The notes under the pieces are model-generated. The model saw only the letters and a program-made list of their open reading frames with translations. It ran no database searches and was not told the DNA's origin. Of a stretch of DNA of 64,000 bases, positions 47,208 to 57,834 are shown one piece after another (position 1 is the first letter of the stretch; each line of letters starts with the position of its first letter). The position numbers were made by a program, and so were the translations under genes. This DNA comes from Rhizophagus irregularis (Eukaryota > Glomeromycota > Glomeromycetes > Glomerales > Glomeraceae): positions 1,116,001 to 1,180,000 of the forward strand of contig NC_089442.1 of assembly GCF_026210795.1 (NCBI RefSeq), written 5' to 3'.

Positions 47208-48683
47208 TTATTTCCAACAATGAATACTATATACTTCAATTTCTTCAATTTTAAATATTTCATTCGTATTTAAATTATCTTCATAGGCATGACTACGATT
47301 GCGAGCACATATATATTGATCTTCATACATAAATAATGAATCAAGACCGAACTTAAATCCAGTACCATCACAACATATAGCCTTATTATGATCTTTTACA
47401 CGACTTATCTTCATATTTTGAGTATCTTCACTATTTTCAAATGAAAAAATAAAGTTATCAGATGAATTATAAAATTGTTGAAGATCACGAAATCCATCTC
47501 CAATCGAATTAAATCCAATAGAACTATATCCACCAAAGATTTTTCCTGATTGTTTAACCTTAATTAAAACTAATCTTTTTAATGGACCTTTACATTTATT
47601 TACAAATGAGTTTCTACTAATACCATCAATACTACCACGATAATCAAGATAAAACTCATAACGTGGATCTTGAAATGCATAAAAATCTTTTTTAGTAATC
47701 CAGCTTATAATAATGTTAGCATGTTTTTGTTTAATAACCTTTGAATCAAAATTTCTCATTCTAGGTGGTAAAGTTGTTATTTTTGGTAAATTACTTTTAT
47801 AATTATAGTAGTTTTCAAAATCCTCATGAATATTATTGGGAATAATATCCTTATAAGGTCGGACTTTCTTAAAAAATTGACCGTAAGGTATATCAATAAA
47901 CCGAATAAGAGGAATAAGTTGACTCAATGTTTTCTTTAATGCTTCACAATCCTCATTATTCCATTTGCCTTTGTCATTACTCAAGCCAGGAGTCTGTTTA
48001 ATACCCCATTTAATTAACTGTTCCCAGGCAGTAACTTCATTAATCTTTATGTCATCTCGTTCAAGCATTTTGTAAATAGTATCCTTATCTAGGGAGAGAA
48101 ATTCATTTGAAGTACTAAACGATCCACAGGTCGATTCAAAACAATAATCTTGTAATTTATTACAATTATTAAGTTTAAATGCAGTACTGAAAACAAGATG
48201 AAAATGCGTTGCAATCCATCCACTTCGCTCTTTAATTAAGTAAACTTGAACATAATCGAATAATTCTTCAATGAGCAATTCGTCTGATGCAATTAGCAAT
48301 TCAAGGATGTCTTCACTAGGTTGTTCGGTCAATTCAAGTTTACCAGTATAAATATATCTATATGTATAATAATATTATTTTAATAAATTAATATAATAAA
48401 GATAATAATAATTATAAAAGTTCATTCACCTTAAAATCATGTCAAAAACATTTGGAGCAATGTTCGGCTTAGAATAAAATATCATGTCGTTTTTCTTTTC
48501 AATCCAACATGAAGAAAGAGCACCTTTAAAATAAGGAGAACGAGCACGCAAAATTACCGAATGTGCATGAAATTCTTTTGCATTTTCGTTTTCACCCACT
48601 TTAATAATTACATTATAGTCATCGGCATCATTTAAGATTGAGAAAAGATCATTCGAAAGTTTGGAATAAAAAAGTGGAGTCAT
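47208..48683 (-). CDS. BTB-BACK-TLDc domain protein D (2 exons, 467 aa)
   Basis: Exon 1 is 48683 down to 48430 (254 nt), exon 2 is 48357 down to 47208, with the same phase-2 intron as the paralogues (R-Y-I-Y-T-G-K). BTB: DDYNVIIKVGE, EFHAHSVILRARSPYFKGAL. BACK region: LLIASDELLIEELF, one LIKWGIKQTPGL unit without the extra copies. TLDc: FDSKVI, YRGSIDGIS, FGGYSSIGF, DNFIFSFEN, TGFKFGLDSLFM. The C-terminus differs (IEEIEVYSIHCWK in place of IEEIETFIV), so the last residues have drifted. This is the most diverged of the four intact members. Confidence 0.87.
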
Positions 48684-50487
48684 TTTAAGAAAAATAAAAA
48701 TATAAGGTAGACATCAATGATTTTTTTTTTTAATTTATATAAATATTAAAAATCTACAAGCATGATTATGTTTCAGATCCAACTAAGTTAGGACATTTGA
48801 AGATAATCGATATGTTAACCTGTTTAAGTATGGAACATGGATAGGTGTATTTAGTGTTGATTCATTATCTAAACTAATATGGCAAATCTTTTTAGCCCGT
48901 TGATCTGCAGCGTTTCGGTAGGTTATACAAACAGATTGGCAGCTGACCTTTACTGACCAAACGGAAAATTTAAGTCATTCTATAATGAATTTCATTAGGC
49001 AAATGACACATTTTGGAATTTAACCAGTCATTTAATTCATTTGAAGAATATTAAATATTCTGAAAATTATTAATTAATTATTTTATTTATCCGAAAATTA
49101 AGAAACTATGCAGTAAAAAAGGTGTGATTTTTTTATTACTATTTGATATCATAAGCCAAAAAATAATTATTTAAATCTATCTTTTTTTTTTGTCATAAAA
49201 TAAAATCATATATCAATAAATATTTTGAAGTCACTTGACCCTGAGCACATATCCATCACGTGTTGACGCAATAATCGTTTTACAAATGACCCAAATGACA
49301 AATACCAAGGGGTTATAAACTTTGGCAAAATAACTCCACTGACGAATTTAGTGAATTTCACGAAATTTAATTGAAGTCACCAAAAATTTCCTAAACGGGC
49401 TTTAAATAAACAATATCATATTTTTTCAGGATAATATTTGCGTATTATTTAAATATGGTTTAATCAAAACAATTAATAAAAGTATATTGTGCTAACTAAT
49501 ACATAATATATATATATAAATTAAATATTCTGTAAAATAACAAATGGCGAATTTCTAATTCTTATTTAAATACAACAATTGACACAAAATACTGTGATAG
49601 TGTCAATTAATCTTGTAAATTCAGCTCATACAAATGTAATACTTACTTCTTACTTTCTCAATTAAATAAACAGAATTTCTCATTACATTTTATTAGTTAA
49701 ATGAAACATTTTCAAGTTATATTCGGAATTTTGTTTGAATTTAGATTAAAAATTATTCCTAAAATTACACTATGAAGTTATTCATTATATTAGTTATTAT
49801 GCAAGCATCCTTCAATGCATATGAGTAAATAAACTCATTAAACTATTTCTTTATTTGTTCATATATAATGCGTTAAAATACCAGATAATAAGTCTGGAAA
49901 AAAAAAATTATTAAAAAAAAATTGTAACCACATTTTTTAATAGACGAAAAATATTTCTTTTATTGTATATTCAATATGAAATTTTATAATCTTTAGCATT
50001 TGAGCAATCAATGTGAAATTACTTTTTTATGAGATATTATATTATAATTTTATATTTGATTTTTGGGATATTTAAATATATTTGTTAATATAACAAAATT
50101 AAATTATTTTAAGCTGATATACTTTAATTTAAAAGCTTTTATTTATATGATAAAATAATACTAATAAGTAATGAAAATAAAATAAAATAATGAATATAAA
50201 TAATTTACTATAAAAGCCTTTATCAAATTTTATACTATACGAACACATTTATATATTTTACAAAAAAAGAATTTTTTACATTTAATAATAAAGAAACATA
50301 TTTTCACTCATTTCATTATTATTATTTTCTTATTCGTCTGTAAAAGAAGTCCTTAAATGACTAGAACTAATTTTAATGGATTTTCCTATTTTAAATTAAA
50401 ATAAAAAATAAATAAATAAAATATAAATATAAATTACTAACATCTAGCCTAATTAATATTTACCATTATTACCATGAGAATTAATAT
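48684..50487. other. Intergenic stretch, no gene seen
   Basis: AT-rich. The AAATGAC motif recurs around 48970-49300, perhaps a degraded repeat. No ORF. Confidence 0.45.
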
Positions 50488-53249
50488 TTATTTCTTCAAT
50501 TTTTCGTTTAGTTCCAAGTGTGTCGGATCTATTACTGGTATAAAATTACGTTTTGAATTATTTGAATTTACATATGTAAAGACGAAATCTTTTAATTCTA
50601 AATACCTAAAATCTAGGTCAAACTCCAGTTCTCTTGAAATATATTCTTTAAAAATTTAATATATTCGTTTAAAAATTAAAATATTAGTATTTTACATTTA
50701 TTTATCTACGATCAGTATCTTATTCTAGTAGTACATACCTTTAGAAGAATTACTAATAGATGAACATTTGGAGATGAAAGAGTTTAATGATCTACTTGTA
50801 TAAATAGCACTCGGATGAGGCTTCCACTAAACTCGGGTCCAAGTTTCTTCAAACTTATTAACTCTTTTCTTTTTGTTTCTGCTTGGTTAAATGGTGCAAT
50901 ATTTTTATTTGTAAGATACCATTTACCGAGAGTTATGCGAACTTTTGTTATAGAGGGTCTTTTCTCAGGATCAGGATCCCAACAACTTTTCATTAAATTA
51001 GCAAAACATTCTGGTGTATCTTCTGTAATTACAGGTCGTTCTCCATCAAGGATTTTATAAACCAGATTGATATCGTGTTCAACATTAGAAAAATATTACA
51101 ACCTGTTGTAAGTTCCCACATAATCATACCCATACAATAAACATCAGATTTTTTAGAAAATGAAGACTTTTTAAATATTTCTGGTGCAATATAAGGTATA
51201 ACTCCATATATTTCATTATTTGAAGTGCCATTTGCTGGTTGTGTTAATCCTAAGTCTCCAATTTGCCATTGATGTCTTTTGTAATTTGACAAATCAAATA
51301 ATATGTTTCCGCTATGAAAATCTCGATGTATATAATTTGCTTTATGAATAGTTTCAAGCCTAAAATAAGTAATTAATTAATAAATTAGATATTATTACAA
51401 ATAAATTCAATAAACATATTAATGTAAATACCCTTCTGAAATTTGCCATAAAATAGCTAATTTTTCTTTATTCCACGTAATTTTTGAAAAATTTTGTTGT
51501 ATCCAATTATGTAAATCTCCTCCTGATGCAAATTGCATAACTAATATATAATCATCAAATTTAGGATCTCTTGTAAAACCATAAGTTTTAATAATATGAT
51601 GGTCCATTTTATAACAATATTGATTGGATTTTAGCTATAAATTTCAATATCAAGGATTAAAATTCAATTATTTTTTTTATAAACACTTAAAGATAATATT
51701 ATACTTACCTCATTTAAAAAATATCTACTAATATCTTGAGAATTTTTAAATCTTTTTAAAATGACAGTTTCATTACTACTTCTCTCTCGATCATAACTAA
51801 CTTTTATTGAGCCATCTAGCCAAGTTGCTAGGTATATAATACCAAATCCTCCTCTTGCTATTTCTTTTACATTTGTAAATTGAGAATATGGTATCCATTC
51901 CATTAATATTTCTGCTATAACAACATGGTAGTAAATAGAAATAAATAAACTATTCGGGATGAAATAATTGCCAATGTTCTTTATCTTATCAGTAAACTCA
52001 GCTAATTTCAATTGATTGTGGATTTCAAGTCTTGAATTATCAAGAAAATCATCTAAATCACTATTCCCAGTGCTAATTTTTGTGACATCAAAAATAATAG
52101 AAGATACACTTTTGCATTTTTTACATTGTGATTGATTTGTAATTCCAAAAATAATATTTGTTGTTAAACAATATCTACATCCGATATAAAATGTAAAACA
52201 ATTCTCACAATACTTTTGACAGTCTGATGTAAATTTTAATAATGTAGAACAAGAATTGCAACTATTAATATTTAGCCACCACGGTAAGTAGGGATGGCAA
52301 CGGTCACGGTCATTAACCGGTTATGACCGGTCATGACCGTGACCGATAACGGTTGGTCAAAGACCTCTGACCGACCATTTGACCGACCGGTCTGACCGAC
52401 CGGTTAACCGACCATTTAACCGACCATTTAACCAATCCTGAAAACGTTTGCGAAACGTAATTTAATAAAAAAAATGTTTCGCAAACGTTTTTTTAATTAT
52501 TTTAATAGAAAATGTTGCGAAAACGTTTTTTATTAAGTATTTCAATTAAATTACGGTTCGCAAACGTTTTCAGGATCGGTTAACCAGTCGGTCAAACGGT
52601 CGGTTAACCGGTCGGTCAAACAGTCGGTCGGTCGGTCAAAGGTTCTTGACCGGTTATGACCGACCGATGACTGACCATGACCGACCGTTGCCATCCCTAA
52701 CGGTAAGTAAAAAATTGTGATAGGTTTTTTAGTCAAAGTTAATTCTACACATTCAGAAGAAATCGAATAGCAATCTGAGCACAATCTGATGTTACAATAA
52801 CTGCAAGTATCTATTTCTTGATATAATGATTTTCCACATAGTCTACAATTTTTCTCACTTTCAATCATGTTTTCGAATGAATCACTACTAAAATACGTAC
52901 CATAATTAGATATTTGTTTAAAACAAAATATTCCCAAGCAATTTTTGCAGCATTTTTGAATATTTTGTGGTTCTTTTGTCATACTTATTTCATGCTCACC
53001 ACATTCTAAGTTCTCCGTTAATACATATATGTCCAAATATAAATTATTATCAGTTATATTAGCAAGATAATACAATAAGCATTTTTTGCAATAGTATTGT
53101 TCACAAACTGTTTTAACATATTCATCTCCACAATGAATACAATTGAGATCATTCATATTAAATGAAACAAATAAAATTGGTACGGGACTAGATTTTAATT
53201 TTGGTGTTGGATCGAATGAAACATAATTTAATTTCTTTGTAAGTTCCAT
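50488..53249 (-). pseudogene. TKL-type kinase with Cys-rich N-terminus, split by a MITE and two frameshifts
   Basis: Exons (minus): 53249 to 51709 interrupted by the MITE, 51634-51432, 51359-50739, 50645-50488. The N-terminus is a long Cys-rich region with repeated C-x2-C pairs (CIHCGDEY, CCKNCLG, CRLCGK, CSYC, CNSC, CENC, CKKCK). The kinase part has a good Gly-loop (ARGGFGIIYLATW), VILK, HRDFHSGN, DLG, APE and GMIMWELTTG. Lesions: a 411-bp hAT-type MITE inside exon 1; a 1-nt loss near 51090 after ELTTGC; and another near 50820, before HPSAIYTSRSLN. Exon 3 then ends with a strong GTATGT donor, and the last exon reads EYISRELEFDLDF to a stop at 50488. Without the MITE both halves of exon 1 share one frame, so the gene was whole before insertion. 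The only remaining uninterrupted product is a 232-residue Cys-rich fragment that runs into the MITE. Confidence 0.85.
52289..52699. mobile_element. hAT-type MITE copy 2 (411 bp, 8-bp target duplication) inside a kinase exon
   Basis: It begins TAGGGATGGCAACGG and ends CCGTTGCCATCCCTA, like copy 1. The duplication ACGGTAAG is at 52281-52288 and 52700-52707. Element plus duplication is 419 bp, not a multiple of 3, and contains stops, so it disrupts the coding frame. The high similarity to copy 1 suggests a recently active family. Confidence 0.95.
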
Positions 53250-54150
53250 TTTATTATTATGTTATGTATAGTATAAAATAATTATCAATAAAAAAATTTA
53301 GAAAATTACAAGCATATTTATAATTTATCATTTAGATTGTTTGTGCTATAGAAAGTACTTTTCTAGATCTTCCATATGCATGGAATTCTGAGAATTTTAC
53401 CATTGTACTACAGAAAGTATTTGGAAGTACTTTATTGAAAGGCAAATTCATGATATTCACTTTATATATACATTTCTAAAAAAGCATTAGCATCTAATTA
53501 TTTAAAAATGTTTCACATCATTATTGAAACGTGGATTTACCTTCAAATTCCATAGATAGGTTAAGAACAAAGTTACGTTCAGATATTTTACTTTTTAAAA
53601 TAAAATTTTAAGAGTTTGGTTTTGAGAACCTCGTATATTTTGCCAATAGTTCTTAATAATATTTTCCAACCAAAAGAAAAATAATAATAAATATGATATG
53701 ATGTTTGTGAGAATCTTTTTGAGTCTTGGGTTTTTATTGTAAAATGATTAATAAAGGAATTTGATCAATTTTAAGTTTCGTGTAACAATAAAGTCCCCAA
53801 TATACAAATTTTTATAGCTAGCTGATATACTTTTGATTTAATTAGTCGGTGACACCCTAATAAGACCTACTATATATTTACAAAATGGGTTTGGAATGTA
53901 GAGAACATAAAATAAGAAGGAGACCCTATAAGAAATATGTATATGGAAAGGATACATTTTGTATACATTTTTTGTACGTTTCTATAGATTCCGTATACAA
54001 ATTCCGTATATTTAATAAGCAATTCATTTTTGAACATTTTAACCCTTACTTTGATGAGTTTGATCTTCTGATCTTCCTTTCTGTCTTTCCTTTCCTTTCT
54101 CTTTCTCTTGTCTTATTTTTGTTATTTTTTCTAAATTTTTCTTCTTTCTT
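53250..54150. other. Intergenic stretch, no convincing gene
   Basis: AT-rich. A frame from 53885 runs into the T-rich repeat and encodes mostly Phe/Leu/Ser; I do not call it. Confidence 0.45.
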
Positions 54151-54440
54151 CGTCACCCCTTTTAAAATAATTTTTTTTTTCGTACCTCACTTTAAAAAAA
54201 TTTTTTTTTCGTCACTCTCCTTTGAAAAAAATTTTTTTTCGTTACTCTCCTATGAAAAAAAATTTTTTCTTTTATTCCCACTCTTCTTTTTTTTAAAAAA
54301 AAATTCTTCTTTCTATTTCTATTTCCTCTTTATAAAAAATTTTTTATTTTACTAACTTTGACGTCCTCCCTTTAAAAAAAAATTTTTTTTAACTTTCCTA
54401 ACTTCGTTACCCCTCTTTTTAAAAAAATATTTTTTTTGGT
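54150..54440. repeat. T-rich degenerate tandem repeat, period about 35-45 bp
   Basis: Units of the type TTTCGTCACTCTCCTTTGAA followed by A and T runs, about seven copies. Confidence 0.65.
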
Positions 54441-54524
54441 TTATTCTTTATTCCCTTTCTTTTTTATTTATATTTAATTTCATAGGCCAGCAGATTTTTT
54501 TGTGAGAAGATTCAGTTTCTTTTT

Positions 54525-54800
54525 TCTTTTTTGTAGATCAGTTTGGAAGTCCTTTTCTTTTTGTAGGATAATTCAGGATTTTTTTCTTTTTTTAGGTCAG
54601 TTCAAATTTTCTTGTTTTTTTGTAAGTTGGGTTCAGATTGTAGATTGTTTCAGTTTTGTTGCTTCAGAGTCTTCTTTTTTTGTAGGTCAGTTTTGGATTT
54701 ATTTGGTTGTTTTGGTTTCTTTTTCATTAGACGCCTCATAATTCTTTTTTATGTAGTTCAGACATTCTGGAGTTCTCTTTCTTTTTTTGTAGGAATGCTG
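54525..54800. repeat. Degenerate tandem repeat TTTTTTGTAGGTCAGTTCAG
   Basis: About eight diverged units, each with a T-run, GTAG and a TCAG or TTCAG segment. Chance ORFs on both strands follow the repeat. Confidence 0.6.
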
Positions 54801-55049
54801 ACCTTTGGTGACTTGGACGATTGCAGATACTATATGGGGGTTTTGTTTCCAATCTTTTTTTTGTTCTTTTAGGTTGTTTGACTTCAAATGAACCTGAACT
54901 TATAGATAATTTTGGTTGCAATAGGTGGTTTTAATAAGGAGTGAATTTTCATAATGTATTTGTACTTTGTTTATTTTTTATTTTTTATTTAATTTAATAA
55001 AGTAAAATTAGATTTATGTAAATACAATTATAGTAAACTGTAATACAAA

Positions 55050-55322
55050 TAGGGATGGCAACGGTCGGTCATGGTCAGTTATCGGTTGGTCATAACCGGT
55101 TAAGGGCCTTTGACCGACCAACCATTTTGGCTGACCATTTTTCTGACCGTTTAACCGACCGTTTAACCGTTTTTTTAATGAACTTAATTAAGAAAAAACG
55201 TTAAAGTGTTTTTTTTTTTGATTAAATCCACTAAAGAAATGTTATAACAACTTTTTTTATTGATTAAGTTCGTAAAAAAAGTATTAAATGATTAAATGGT
55301 CAGTTAACGGTCGGTTAAACGA
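55050..55322. mobile_element. Diverged or truncated third copy of the TAGGGATGGCAACGG MITE
   Basis: The left end TAGGGATGGCAACGGTCGG is intact, followed by ACCGACC/GGTCGG repeats and an A/T-rich centre with AACGTT. The right side reaches GGTCAGTTAACGGTCGG near 55300-55315 but lacks the outer CCATCCCTA end, so no target duplication can be confirmed. Confidence 0.75.
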
Positions 55323-55839
55323 TAGTAAATTCAGTGACCAAATTATATAAATTTCGTGATAAAATCAGTGATCAAATTATGTAAATTCCATATAAATTCC
55401 GTGCAAATTCCATATCCAAACCATATTTTTAGTGATACGGAATTGTGCATTTTTCCATATCCTATTATGATACGTTATTTCTAAGGAAAAAAAACTTTAT
55501 AAAAAACGTATCCAATTTTTTTATAAGGAGAAAAGTAACACAAAGTATTCCAAAAGTTCTGCGGAAATTGCTCAAGAATTTGATGTTTTAATAAAATGTT
55601 ATTATACAATGATAATTATTTGACAAATTATATTGCTATACAAAAACAGCCATATATATGGAAAAAAAATTTGATAATGACAAGCAAGGTAAACCTTTGC
55701 CTATCTTTTTATATGAAAACCGCCCAAAAATTCGGGCAAAATCAAAATTTGATAAAAATAAAATAACAGATCTTAGATCATCAAAAGTTTCTTCCAAATA
55801 TATTATGGAATTCTCTACGTAAATATCTTTAATGATGTC

Positions 55840-56059
55840 AAAAAAATGAAATTATACTGCAGCAAGTGTGGGTTTTCAAGTTTAACCTTGCGTGATCACT
55901 TTCAGATGTGCGTACGTACACTGGACCTGTGGTGGTATGAAAGATGACCTCCTTGGTCAGTTGGATTCTACCTGTGGTCTGGCTCACCCTTTGGGTACCT
56001 TGATGCAAATAGGTTGTTACCTACCAGCTGTGTTTTTTTAAAAAAAAAAATGAAATTAT
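55840..56059 (+). mobile_element. SINE-like or truncated retroposon with 16-bp target duplication
   Basis: AAAAAAATGAAATTAT occurs at 55840-55855 and 56044-56059. Between them is about 188 bp of clearly GC-richer sequence ending in an A-run. The A-tail overlaps the duplication, so the informative part is TGAAATTAT plus flanking A. The body (for example GTGCGTACGTACACTGGACC) has no ORF and no clear RNA polymerase III boxes that I could identify. Confidence 0.65.
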
Positions 56060-56224
56060 GATCCATAAATAAAATTCGCCATTTAACCTGCTCGAAAGTA
56101 TTCCTAAGTTTTAATCATAAAAATAAATGTCACTTTTAATTACAAAGAAAAATACAAACAAGTTCAAAAAAACTTGTAAAAAAAACTTGTAAAAAAATTA
56201 AAAACATCTTTTTTTTTATATGAA

Positions 56225-56500
56225 ACATTAGCAGTTAGTGGTGTATAAAATTCATGCGCACAATGTGTACGTGTGGCGACTGTGACGTGTGCACAATTTT
56301 CTAAATTGGATGTGCACCGTATGCACAAAAAAAAAAAATTTCATAGTGCACTATTAATTTCATAGTGCACCATTAATTTTTTTGTGCACAAAAAAAATTT
56401 TATATAGTGCACAATGTGCACAATTTTGTGCACAAAAATTCTATTTAGTGCACAAAAAAAAAATAATAGTGCACAATTCCGTGCACAAAAAAATTTGATA
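56225..56500. repeat. GTGCAC-rich palindromic cluster
   Basis: More than ten GTGCAC or close variants in about 270 bp, mostly as (T)AGTGCAC or GTGCACAAAAA. A further pair is at 56772-56803. Probably a degraded foldback or MITE-type repeat. Confidence 0.7.
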
Positions 56501-56845
56501 GACAATCTAATTTTTCTTTTTATTTTTTTAAACGTAAAAAGAATGAGAGACATCACAAATGATTATACTCCTCAAGAAAAAAGATCACAAAAGAAAAAAA
56601 ATATTCACATTCAACCTTAAATAGAATCCACTTTGGGCTTCAAAATATTCATGGTTACATTATGAAAAAAAAAATGGAAGAAAAGTTATATTAAGAGTAC
56701 TCTTAATATGCGTTTTTAATTGGTCCTCAAAATCTTGAAATTTTAATTTTTTAGCGGCTTACAATTAGGCTGTGCACAAAAATTTTTGTGATGTGCACAA
56801 AAAAATTTTCACACGTGTACATTTTTTTTTCAGATTTATACACTG

Positions 56846-56878
56846 ATTGTACTGTACCACTCAGTGGTACAGTACAAT
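56846..56878. repeat. 33-bp palindrome, 16-bp perfect arms
   Basis: ATTGTACTGTACCACT is followed by one C and then AGTGGTACAGTACAAT, the exact reverse complement. It could be two abutted transposon ends or a strong hairpin. Confidence 0.9.
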
Positions 56879-56926
56879 AATAAATGCTATTATAAATTAT
56901 TTATATTTTAATATTAAAAAAATAAA

Positions 56927-57072
56927 CTGGTCTTTTAATATAAACCGGTCTCTAAAGTAAACCGGTTTTATATGAAAAACCGGAGACCGGATTTTTCAAT
57001 AAAAATTTTCCAAACCGGTTTTTGATTAAAACAGGCTGAAACCGGAGACCGGAAACCGGTCTTGGAGCTCTA
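56927..57072. mobile_element. Truncated ACCGG-repeat MITE with a hAT-like right end
   Basis: CCGGAGACCGG and AAACCGGTCT repeats in both orientations end in CCGGTCTTGGAGCTCTA at 57072. The reverse complement of that end starts TAGAGCTCC, similar to TAGAGCACC at 3974. No matching left end is present. Confidence 0.5.
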
Positions 57073-57834
57073 ACTAAAATTAAACATTTTTTTTTTTTTT
57101 AAAAGAGAAATTTGAAATTTGGTTTAGAACCTGCAAGAAGTTATCTAATACATTTCAATATGATTTATTACGTTAAATAATAAGGTAAACTTAAGATACA
57201 TCTTTTGTTTATGCGCGGAATCTTCGATAAAGAAAAAAAAAACAAATGGCGTTATATCCGTTATTATAATTGCCTTCTTTTGCATTCCCATTGAACTTGG
57301 ATTAATAATAATACAGACAATAAAGGAAAGTTGTTTATCGTACACATGAATAAATATTTATTCTTAGTGAATTGTACAACATTTAATTATATTAAGGTCG
57401 ACCACAGTTTCAAATACCAAACAAATACTATGCGGCGTTAAGGAGTAACCATATTTAATTGAATATAGTAAAAAGGTCAATTTATATTTTTATCTTAAGA
57501 AGGAAATGTTTCTTCATGGCTAAAAAAATCCGAATATATTCAATAATATATAAGTATTGTTAAATATAGAACGGTATTTCATGTGTGATATGTTACATGT
57601 AAAATTAAGGTTGCAGTTACATATGGGCATTACACAAATATTTTTTTATCAAATGAGGAAATTATTATAAAAAAAACAAAATCGAAAAATATATAAATAA
57701 AATTTCTTTTTTTTTAAAAAAAAAAGAAAAAAAAATCCTTTTCACTTACTTTTTAGTTAATCCTTTGAAGGATTAATAAAAAAATCTTTTTTGAGCACAT
57801 ATAAAATATATAACGTGTAAAAGTGTAATAATCA
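57073..57834. other. Intergenic region and promoter of the channel gene
   Basis: AT-rich. TATAAAATATATAA at 57800-57813 lies about 25-35 nt before the ATG at 57835 and is the probable TATA element. Confidence 0.45.
57800..57813 (+). promoter_or_regulatory. Probable TATA element of the channel gene
   Basis: TATAAAATATATAA, 22-35 nt upstream of the start codon, implying a very short 5' UTR or use of a further upstream start site. Confidence 0.4.

Noticed and set aside
50474-50659. Plus-strand ORF of 61 codons
   Set aside because: It is opposite the last exon of the kinase pseudogene, which explains the open frame.
53885-54872. Plus-strand ORFs rich in Phe and Leu
   Set aside because: They follow T-rich tandem repeats; composition is that of the repeat and there is no family pattern.
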